Source: JAKBCQ01 sp021807585 (GTDB taxonomy: Bacteria; Planctomycetota; Planctomycetia; Isosphaerales; Isosphaeraceae). From it: a stretch of DNA of 5,064 bases. The notes beneath the pieces were generated by a model. That model did not search any database. It was not told the origin of the DNA and worked only from the letters and a program-made list of their open reading frames with translations. Position numbers and translations under genes: made by a program. Position 1 is the first letter of the stretch. Every line of letters begins with the position of its first letter. Location of the stretch: positions 1 through 5,064 of the forward strand of contig DAHWFG010000487.1 in the NCBI GenBank assembly GCA_027325115.1, in the 5' to 3' direction. This document shows positions 1 to 4,524 of the stretch, one piece after another.

Positions 1-151
1 GCGTGAGGAAGTCGTCGTCGTGCGTGACGAACACCCTCGATTCGCGGATCGCGAAAGCAATATGAGTCGAATCATCGGCGCCTTGCAATCCCGCTTCAAG
101 CGTGGTTGTCACGTCAATTCCGCGACGACGCAGGCCTTTGGCGATTGAGGG

Positions 152-188
152 GTGAACGTGTTCGTCAAGATGAAACCTGATCGAATGC
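152..188. repeat. 37-bp direct repeat, copy 1 (in DUF5615 gene)
   Basis: Identical to 226-262. On the minus strand it encodes HSIRFHLDEHVH and continues in frame into the rest of DUF5615 (PSIAKGLRRRG), so this is the copy joined to the gene body. Confidence 0.95.
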
Positions 189-225
189 AAGTGAATAACT
201 GTGTGTTGGGCGTAGTGATGCTGCA

Positions 226-262
226 GTGAACGTGTTCGTCAAGATGAAACCTGATCGAATGC
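226..262. repeat. 37-bp direct repeat, copy 2 (in DUF5615 gene)
   Basis: Identical to 152-188 and carrying the natural ATG context just upstream on the minus strand (267-265). The two copies are separated by 37 bp of unrelated sequence (189-225). The repeat period is 74 bp, which is not a multiple of three, so the reading frame breaks between the copies. Deleting one repeat plus the spacer would rejoin the ATG to the gene body exactly. Confidence 0.95.
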
Positions 263-574
263 GGCATCCTTTTCCCCCAGTTTTTTCTCCAGCGGCGAAG
301 GAGAAGTTCGCCGGATTTGTTCGAGAAGCGAATCGGCCGCAATCAACTCCTGTTGGATTTCGTCGGTATGGTCCCAATAATAGGCGAGCGCAGCATAAAC
401 ATCCGCGAGCGTCAATTGAGGAAAATCGCTCACGATCTCGTCGGGGCTTCGCCCCTGTAACTCGTTCCAAATATAAATATCCTGCACGCGGATCCGCGTT
501 CCCGCTACGCGGGCTTTTTCGCCGCAAACTCCCTCTTGTTTTTCGATATGCTGATGCGATACGATATCCATCAT
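239..574 (-). CDS. DUF433 family antitoxin-like protein
   Basis: A 111-aa protein of the DUF433 family, small helical DNA-binding-type proteins usually encoded directly before a DUF5615 PIN-like toxin and thought to act as its antitoxin. Family hallmarks visible are CGEKARVAGTRIRVQDI at about 17-33 (the conserved G-K/E-P/A-R-x-x-G-T-R-I core) and GRSPDEIVSDFPQLTLADVY at 41-60, a typical helix-turn-helix-like segment followed by AALAYYWDH. The C-terminal tail (about 75-111) is polar and overlaps the toxin start, as expected if it contacts the toxin. ATG 574 is preceded by GAGAGGA (581-587) at 6-nt spacing; a second ATG at 571 is also possible. The gene itself looks intact, so the antitoxin is present even though the toxin start is damaged. 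The family call is secure; the antitoxin role comes from family context. Confidence 0.9.
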   Translation of the reverse strand: MMDIVSHQHIEKQEGVCGEKARVAGTRIRVQDIYIWNELQGRSPDEIVSDFPQLTLADVYAALAYYWDHTDEIQQELIAADSLLEQIRRTSPSPLEKKLGEKDAAFDQVSS

Positions 575-577
575 GAA

Positions 578-724
578 TCATCCTCTCGAGAGTTCGAAGT
601 AAAGTTTCGCGAGCCGATCGCCGATCCGCAGTCGGATGGTTCGATTCCGCCCGCATTCGAAATCGATGCCGACCGTTTTATCCACTCTACATCGTGTCTC
701 GACGGATAGCACGAATCCGCGCAT
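578..724 (-). CDS. possible small ORF (48 aa) directly upstream of DUF433
   Basis: This 48-aa frame starts at ATG 724 and stops at TGA 578, three bases before the DUF433 ATG. The DUF433 ribosome binding site lies inside its last codons. The frame is open further upstream, back to a stop at 785-787, so a remnant or a non-ATG start is possible. The product is basic, and its second half (TVGIDFECGRNRTIRLRIGD, then LAKLYFEL) alternates polar and hydrophobic residues like beta strands. I do not recognise the family. Evidence for coding is the close spacing, the strand agreement and the strand-like pattern; there is no clear ribosome binding site. It may instead be a decayed end of a longer gene. 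Confidence 0.35.
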   Translation of the reverse strand: MRGFVLSVETRCRVDKTVGIDFECGRNRTIRLRIGDRLAKLYFELSRG

Positions 725-733
725 CGGATGATC

Positions 734-748
734 CAAACCTTCGGTTTG
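734..748. other. small hairpin with 6-bp stem between two small ORFs
   Basis: CAAACC and GGTTTG flank a 3-nt TTC loop. On the minus strand it lies 14 nt after the stop of the 46-aa ORF, and on the plus strand it is followed by a short T-rich run (TTTAAT). It could weaken transcription between the HicA-like cassette and the DUF433/DUF5615 pair, but without a T-tract in the minus direction a terminator call is not justified. Confidence 0.25.
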
Positions 749-762
749 TTTAATCTCGATAG

Positions 763-903
763 CTACTGATCGAATACGGGATCGTCATTCAGGTCGGGAT
801 CCTTGGCGCGGAATTCGGTGAGGAGATCATACTGATATTCGGCGTCACATGATCGAGAGATCGACCGGGATGGAGGCTCATTAATGAGATCTTTCCAGTT
901 CAC
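763..903 (-). CDS. small ORF (46 aa), third gene of the HicA-like cassette
   Basis: A 46-aa protein starting at GTG 903, which overlaps the stop of the HicA-like gene in the classic GTGA arrangement (900-903), and ending at TAG 763. The N-terminus reads MNWKDLINEPPSRS and the C-terminus is acidic and polar (LLTEFRAKDPDLNDD, then PVFDQ). The second half uses C/G-ending codons like neighbouring genes, supporting real coding. It has no recognisable domain, signal peptide or membrane segment, and I do not recognise the family. There is no good ribosome binding site, so translation would depend on coupling to the HicA-like gene. An alternative ATG at 881 in another frame gives only a 30-aa ORF and does not include the codon-biased part. 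The position suggests a role in the same module, for example a small regulator; that is inference. Confidence 0.5.
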   Translation of the reverse strand: MNWKDLINEPPSRSISRSCDAEYQYDLLTEFRAKDPDLNDDPVFDQ

Positions 904-1178
904 TCGATCACGTTCTTCATTCTTAAAATCTCCTCATACTTCTCACGGCTCAATGGGCATCTCACAAGATCTTGGAATTGCTGATTGTTAATCTTGCACT
1001 GCTTCGCCATTCGATTCATCATGGCGTCTCCGAGATCCCTTTTCCCTCCACGGCTTGTTTTTGTGCGCGCCCTTGTTTTAAGTCCGTCCATCGTATAATA
1101 GACAAAAAAATGATGATCTCCTGATAATTCTTGAAAACCCTTTGATGTCAAGGCCCGTTCAACTTCTTTCTTAGACAT
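900..1178 (-). CDS. HicA-like (YcfA-type, dsRBD-fold) small protein
   Basis: A 92-aa protein resembling the HicA/YcfA superfamily, small mRNA-interferase toxins with a double-stranded-RNA-binding-like fold. Features seen are an N-terminal helix (MSKKEVERALTSKGFQE), then SGDHHFFVYY at 19-28, matching the strand that carries the catalytic histidine in HicA, a basic strand/loop (KTRARTKTSRGGKRDLGD, about 34-51), and a helical C-terminus with CPLSREKYEEIL (74-85). The C-terminal extension with the CPLS-x-x-x-Y motif is not in classical short HicA (about 60 aa) and marks a divergent branch. I prefer ATG 1178 over the upstream ATG 1223 because it overlaps the preceding stop by 8 bp (ATGTCTAA, 1171-1178) and starts at the domain. 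GGGAG (1192-1196) lies 13 nt upstream, so translation is probably coupled. No HicB follows; the partner would be the 352-aa protein. Toxicity is inferred. Confidence 0.65.
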   Translation of the reverse strand: MSKKEVERALTSKGFQELSGDHHFFVYYTMDGLKTRARTKTSRGGKRDLGDAMMNRMAKQCKINNQQFQDLVRCPLSREKYEEILRMKNVIE

Positions 1179-2229
1179 CGGCGCCGGATATCTCCCTAAA
1201 ACGATTATTGTAAACAACCCCAAGTTCCCGAGCGGATTTCGTCATTTTTTCGGGAACCTCATTCGCGTAAGCGTCCCAGACGAAAAAGATCTGTTCGACG
1301 ATCTCATTGATCAGATCCTGACGCGTATCGGCGAAAACGTTTAGATCCAGATCTTCATTCTCGACGATATATAGTTGCGAAGTTTCCTCATCCAATTTGG
1401 GGTGAAATTCAACCGAATGATCGGCGAGAAGCGTTCGTCCATTCCATTCGAATCGATTCAGTTCAATCGGACTGAGATCGACGGGTTCGATCCTGGATAC
1501 GTCGGTCATCCGAATCGGGTTTCCTTTATTGTCGAGCGTAAAGCCTCCGGTCAGTTGAATTAAATCGCGTCGACTTTCGAATAGATCGACTTCGAGATCT
1601 TGCAAATAAGTGCAATGGATTTGCTTATTAGTAGGTGGATATTTAATCGTAATGCGAAACTGATCAAATTGGATCGCGATCAATTCTCCAGTGACCGTCA
1701 TCACATCTTCTGAGATTCCTTGAGACAGCAATCGCTCGATATTTTTCGTCATTCGTCCATTAAGAGAAACTTCTGTTTGAGATCCCAATGCCAACGACGC
1801 TCCCCAACGTTCTCCTCGCCTCGGAGACAGCTTTCTCAGGATGCGAAAGGCACGATCTCTATATCCCGAATCGGGCATGATCTGACGAACCTTTTCATCA
1901 TCCCCCTCGGATGTGGCTTTCGCGAATTCGACAATTTGTGATAATATATTAACATGATCTAATAAACTCGGTCCGGTTTCGTCGACAATTGACAAAGGAA
2001 TTTCGAAGCCGCCTTTCATCGTTTGTCCGCACCGTAAGCGATAGCGTCTTCTCACCTCATCCGGCGGACTGAAACGTCGATTCAATGGACAATTTTCCGC
2101 CATAGAGCCGAACAAAACCGACAAATCCGACATCCCCTCCAAAAGCTGGACGAGAACCTCAACGGATACAGAGTTATCCTTAGTCTCTTCCCCCTCGATA
2201 CGGAGCAGCGCTCGCTTCAGATCGTCCAT
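1171..2229 (-). CDS. uncharacterised 352-aa protein paired with HicA-like gene
   Basis: A soluble-looking 352-aa protein with no signal peptide or membrane segment. I recognise the general layout from uncharacterised bacterial proteins but no named family. Residues 1-115 are mixed, with a helix at about 22-45 (VEVLVQLLEGMSDLSVLFGS) and a basic RRRYRLRCG strand (60-68). The middle has a basic helix (RDRAFRILRKLSPRRGERWG, 124-143). Residues 178-250 look like a small beta-barrel-type domain: TVTGELIAIQFDQFRITIKY, QIHCTYLQDLEVDL and IQLTGGFTLDNKGNP. The C-terminus (285-352) is acidic then helical (NEDLDLNVFADTRQDLINEI, VEQIFFVWDAYA). The start at ATG 2229 is supported by GAGGA (2236-2240) at 6-nt spacing. 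It is the first gene of a cassette and overlaps the HicA-like gene by 8 bp, suggesting co-production, possibly as the neutralising or sensing partner. Function is unknown. Confidence 0.8.
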   Translation of the reverse strand: MDDLKRALLRIEGEETKDNSVSVEVLVQLLEGMSDLSVLFGSMAENCPLNRRFSPPDEVRRRYRLRCGQTMKGGFEIPLSIVDETGPSLLDHVNILSQIVEFAKATSEGDDEKVRQIMPDSGYRDRAFRILRKLSPRRGERWGASLALGSQTEVSLNGRMTKNIERLLSQGISEDVMTVTGELIAIQFDQFRITIKYPPTNKQIHCTYLQDLEVDLFESRRDLIQLTGGFTLDNKGNPIRMTDVSRIEPVDLSPIELNRFEWNGRTLLADHSVEFHPKLDEETSQLYIVENEDLDLNVFADTRQDLINEIVEQIFFVWDAYANEVPEKMTKSARELGVVYNNRFREISGADV

Positions 2230-2231
2230 GC

Positions 2232-2330
2232 TTAATCCTCGCTCCGATCAGACTTTATATTCTTGTGGACAGAGATCTCTCGCGACCCGAGAGTCGAGAA
2301 ATCGATGAAAACCCTGACGCGGGAATCCAT
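2232..2330 (-). other. possible upstream leader ORF (32 aa) before the cassette
   Basis: A 32-codon ATG frame (2330 to TAA 2232) begins MDSRVRVFIDFSTLGSRE and ends two bases before the ATG of the 352-aa gene. It has no visible ribosome binding site and no recognisable family. Its stop overlaps the spacer after the GAGGA site of the next gene, which could allow translational coupling. It is more likely chance than a gene. Confidence 0.15.
2271..2293. promoter_or_regulatory. overlapping palindrome and hairpin upstream of the 352-aa gene
   Basis: A perfect 10-bp palindrome AGAGATCTCT (2271-2280) shares its right half with an inverted repeat CTCTCG (2277-2282) / CGAGAG (2288-2293) with a 5-nt loop. 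It lies 42-64 bases before the ATG of the cassette's first gene. Toxin-antitoxin operons are often repressed through such operators, so this is a candidate operator or 5'-UTR structure. No convincing -35/-10 pair was found beside it. Confidence 0.3.
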
Positions 2331-2460
2331 CGTGTTATTTTACGACGGATTTCCTGTTTTATCCCCCTTTGTGTTTCCAGTCGAGTGAAATCGTCCTCTC
2401 ATAATCGGATATAACGAATCCATCTGAGATTCGGGCGAGCGACGATAGACGCCAACCGTT

Positions 2461-2794
2461 TTATGGTTCGGACCAATGGCCGCGACGCGAGGTCTTGCGC
2501 CCCTTGGACTTAGGCGCAGTCGATTCGCCGAAGAGATCGAGGCTTGAACCGTCGGCTTCGGATTTCGGCATCGGCAAATCGATCACGGGCTAGGGTAAGG
2601 TTCTCGTTGAGCAGGATATCCCAATATGGGTCGTGTTTCTTGGTGAAAGCTTCTAGGCCGATTTGCTTGATCTCGTCGAACATCGCGAGGCAAAGCAGCG
2701 GGGCTTTGGGATAACAATTATGTTTGAATGACGAGAGGACGTCCTCGTATTGATCGCGAGAAAGATCGTAGGCGTCGGCCAGGATATCTGTCAA
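2461..2794 (-). pseudogene. C-terminal remnant of an Eco57I-like DNA methyltransferase/restriction enzyme
   Basis: The minus strand from about 2794 reads DILADAYDLSRDQYEDVLSS, then YPKAPLLCLAMFDEI and IGLEAFTKKHDPYWDILLNE. This is the usual C-terminal tail of large class I SAM-dependent DNA methyltransferases of the Eco57I/type IIG kind. After NENL the frame breaks: a one-base frameshift (about 2596-2602) and an in-frame TAG (2590-2592) separate it from the continuing PVIDLPMPKSEADGSSLDLF tail, which stays open to TAA 2461 and ends SRRGHWSEP. The uninterrupted ORF that spans 2510-2914 therefore ends in nonsense residues and fuses the remnant to insertion-sequence DNA. The catalytic methylase core (the FxGxG-like and NPPY motifs) is absent. 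The gene is dead; only about 110-130 C-terminal codons remain. The family call rests on the tail motif recalled from knowledge. Confidence 0.7.
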
Positions 2795-2918
2795 AATATC
2801 CAGTACCAGGCGTGATTTAAACTCGGATGAGAAACGCCGTCGCGACTGCATGCAGGCGCCACTCCAGACGGATCCCCCCCTCCATGATGCACCTGTCGAG
2901 AATATGGGGCGCACTACA
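2792..2918 (-). mobile_element. truncated IS3-family left end with orfA start
   Basis: On the minus strand, TGTAGTGCGCCCCATATT followed by CTCGACAGG (about 2891-2918) looks like an IS3-family terminal inverted repeat starting with TG. About 65 bases inside it, ATG 2851 begins MQSRRRFSSEFKSRLVLDIL, matching the typical start of an IS3 OrfA helix-turn-helix transposase subunit (RRRFSxEFKxxxVLexL). Homology stops after about 20 residues, where the methyltransferase tail begins, so the rest of OrfA, all of OrfB and the right inverted repeat are missing. It is an inactive fragment, probably left by a deletion after insertion into or near the methyltransferase gene. The exact inner boundary (about 2780-2797) is uncertain. 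Confidence 0.6.
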
Positions 2919-2930
2919 GTGGCGCGACGC

Positions 2931-2950
2931 GATCAAACGATCAAACGATC
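2931..2950. repeat. short tandem GATCAAAC repeat
   Basis: Two perfect 8-bp units (2931-2938 and 2939-2946) followed by a third partial unit GATC. It lies between the IS3 end and the putative hydrolase promoter. Function is unknown and it may be chance. Confidence 0.5.
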
Positions 2951-2963
2951 GGCTTCGTTTCGC

Positions 2964-2991
2964 TTGACAAGATCGCGGGAACGGCGATGAT
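2964..2991 (+). promoter_or_regulatory. possible sigma70-type promoter for the alpha/beta hydrolase
   Basis: A perfect -35 hexamer TTGACA (2964-2969) is followed after 16 nt by GATGAT (2986-2991), four of six matches to a -10 box. Transcription from here would start near 2998, giving a leader of about 70 nt to ATG 3068. It would exclude the ATG at 2987, which lies in the -10 region. The weak -10 keeps confidence modest. Confidence 0.35.
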
Positions 2992-3067
2992 GGCGGCGCC
3001 CCGCGGGTCGCGAAGCCGATCCGCGACTCGTCACGTGGAATCACCGATCCGACGGAGCACGGCGATC

Positions 3068-4153
3068 ATGCATGGACGTATGTCGCTATCTCAGTGTATT
3101 TTGTGCGTTTTCGCGGCCGCGGGAACGGTCGCGGGATCGTTCGCCGCCGCGGGCGAAGACGCCTCGGGGCGTTCCAAGCCGTCGAATCGGTCGCGACCAA
3201 GCGAGCATAAATCAATCGACAAATACGAGTTTGGCCGAGGCGACCGATCCTTTTGGCTGTTCGAGCCCGCCGACCCCAAGCCCAAGTCGGCGCCGGTGAT
3301 CGTCTTTCACCACGGCTGGATGGCCTACAATCCCGGGATTTACGGCGCCTGGATCGAGCATCTCGTTCATCGCGGCAACATTGTGATCTTTCCCCGCTAT
3401 CAGAACGATGTCTCGACCGATCCCGGCCAGTTTTTGGCGAATTCGCTGAGCGCGACGAAAGACGCGTTCGACGTGCTGGCGACCTCGCCGAGTCACGTTC
3501 GCGCCGATCGCAAGCGGTTCGTGTTGATCGGGCATTCGGCGGGGGGGAACTTATCGGCGCTGATGGCTGCGGCGGCGAAAGAGGAAGGCCTGCCCGAGCC
3601 CAAGGCGGTCGTCGCGGTCACCCCCGGCGAGGTGAAACCGCTCGCCGAAGACGCTTTAAAAGACTTGCCTTCGACGATGCTTTTTGTCGTCACGGTGGGC
3701 GAGGACGATCAGGTATTGGGCGATACGCGTGGTCGCGAGTTGTATTCAAGAGCGACGACGATCTCCAAGGAGCGGAAGAAATTCGTGCTCTTCCGGAGTG
3801 ATTTGCACGGATTTCCACCGTTGATCGCCGATCATACGTCGCCCGCGGCGTCGTCGCGCAAGCTCGATACGGGGGAGGCGCCGTTTCGGTCGCTTCAGAT
3901 GTTTGACGCCGAGGTTGACGCGCTCGACGTCGAGGGGTATTGGAAGCTCGCCGACGTGACGATCGACGCGGCTTTCGCGGGGAAAACGCTCGACGAGGCG
4001 ACCGATCGGGGGAAGAAGTGGATCGATCTCGGTCGATGGGGGGACGGCGTCGTGGTGACGCCGCCGATCATCGGTGACGATCTGGCGTCGTTTCCTCGTG
4101 TGATCCATCCCAGCGGCGCGAAGATCATCAATTGGTTCACGCCGTGGAATTGA
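3068..4153 (+). CDS. secreted alpha/beta hydrolase
   Basis: A 361-aa exported alpha/beta-fold hydrolase, probably an esterase or lipase-like enzyme; the substrate cannot be told. The N-terminus has a basic start (MHGRMS), a hydrophobic core (about 8-28) and an AAAG region suiting signal peptidase I cleavage near residue 28. A polar linker follows (30-50). The catalytic fold shows FHHGW at 80-84 (oxyanion-hole strand), the nucleophile elbow GHSAGG at 155-160 with Ser157, the acid in VGEDDQVLG (Asp213 or Asp214) and His247 in SDLHGF. This order and spacing are those of a complete triad. The C-terminal 110 residues are an extra region without recognised motif. I chose ATG 3068 because GGAG (3054-3057) lies 10 nt upstream and the signal peptide starts there; the ORF opens at 2987, but that adds an Arg-rich stretch overlapping a likely promoter. 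ATG 3080 is the alternative. It stands alone on the plus strand, divergent from the accessory genes. Confidence 0.88.
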   Translation: MHGRMSLSQCILCVFAAAGTVAGSFAAAGEDASGRSKPSNRSRPSEHKSIDKYEFGRGDRSFWLFEPADPKPKSAPVIVFHHGWMAYNPGIYGAWIEHLVHRGNIVIFPRYQNDVSTDPGQFLANSLSATKDAFDVLATSPSHVRADRKRFVLIGHSAGGNLSALMAAAAKEEGLPEPKAVVAVTPGEVKPLAEDALKDLPSTMLFVVTVGEDDQVLGDTRGRELYSRATTISKERKKFVLFRSDLHGFPPLIADHTSPAASSRKLDTGEAPFRSLQMFDAEVDALDVEGYWKLADVTIDAAFAGKTLDEATDRGKKWIDLGRWGDGVVVTPPIIGDDLASFPRVIHPSGAKIINWFTPWN

Positions 4154-4524
4154 CGAGATCCTTGATTCGACCCGTCCCGGGAGGATCGGCCGAATCGATT
4201 AAGTGGAAACGATTTATAGCGAGGGGTCAAGAGTCATCATATGACGTTTGGGTTGGTGCGAACGGCGTGATTTTTGGGTTCGCTTGCGAATCGTCGAGAC
4301 GTACTGGACTCGCACGGTTCTCCGTATTAGATTTGACATATTGAGTAATCGAGAGGAGCGATTCGAGTCGAACGCGATGAAGCGATTTGGCTCGATAAGA
4401 AAAATGGATGTGGAAAGCTGAAGTTCAGTCGATCTATAATGATTGAGGCGACGTCTTCTGTCGTTCCCGTCGACCTCCCGATGATTTTCGAGTCGCCGAT
4501 TCGTTCGCCCCGAGGCTCGTGTTT
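4154..4524. other. gene-free interval between hydrolase and FHA gene
   Basis: No convincing gene in 371 bp; the ATG frame at 4132-4344 overlaps the hydrolase end and has no recognisable content. Just after the hydrolase stop there is an imperfect inverted repeat, GATTCGACC (4164-4172) with GGCCGAATC (4188-4196), one mismatch and a 15-nt loop containing TCCCGGGA. It has no T-tract, so it is at best a weak terminator. A small TTCGC/GCGAA hairpin lies near 4279-4290. The right part holds a candidate promoter for the FHA gene. Confidence 0.5.
4411..4440 (+). promoter_or_regulatory. possible promoter for the FHA-domain gene
   Basis: A perfect -10 hexamer TATAAT (4435-4440) has TGGAAA (4411-4416, four of six matches to TTGACA) 18 nt upstream. 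It would give a leader of about 78 nt before ATG 4525. The support is the consensus -10 in an otherwise GC-rich region. Confidence 0.35.

Larger units (their letters stand above)
1..267 (-). pseudogene. DUF5615 PIN-like nuclease (toxin partner of DUF433), 5' end interrupted, cut by left edge
   Basis: Probable Mut7-C/PIN-like ribonuclease toxin of the DUF5615 family, paired with the DUF433 gene just upstream. The original start is ATG at 267, which reads MPHSIRFHLDEHVH and overlaps the DUF433 end by 29 bp. A 74-bp insertion then shifts the frame, and that ORF ends at 109 with unrelated residues. The proper frame resumes at 190 and runs off the left edge. It shows FHLDEHVH with the first family acidic residue, then GLRRRGIDV, an EAGLQGADD segment, and RVFVTHDDDF with the second acidic cluster, all typical of DUF5615. 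In the present sequence this frame is open from directly after the DUF433 stop codon, with CTG and TTG (190) but no ATG and no evident ribosome binding site. It is therefore either silent or made at a low level from TTG 190. Family assignment is strong; the pseudogene call is an inference. Confidence 0.75.

Noticed and set aside
152..262. CRISPR-like unit: two identical 37-bp repeats with a 37-bp spacer
   Set aside because: Only two copies exist, and the repeat encodes the conserved N-terminus of a DUF5615 protein, so it is a gene-internal duplication rather than an array.
486..519. Palindrome (486-499) plus CCCGC/GCGGG hairpin followed by five T on the plus strand, resembling a terminator
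   Set aside because: It lies inside the DUF433 coding sequence, where the conserved ARVAGTRIRV residues explain the bases, and no plus-strand gene precedes it.
165..656. 163-aa minus-strand ORF and 116-aa plus-strand ORF (226-576) over the DUF433 gene
   Set aside because: Both are shadows of the DUF433 gene in other frames; neither has domain content.
665..681. 17-bp sequence resembling 2448-2464 (15 of 17 matches, both ending ACCGTTTTAT)
   Set aside because: A single short imperfect match with no shared gene context; could be chance.
3253..3801. 182-aa plus-strand ORF inside the hydrolase, and several minus-strand ORFs in 3091-4230
   Set aside because: Arg-rich, low-information translations in other frames of the clear hydrolase gene; typical of GC-rich DNA.
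4132..4344. 70-aa plus-strand ORF after the hydrolase
   Set aside because: It overlaps the hydrolase end, has no ribosome binding site or recognisable motif, and its codons do not look like its neighbours.
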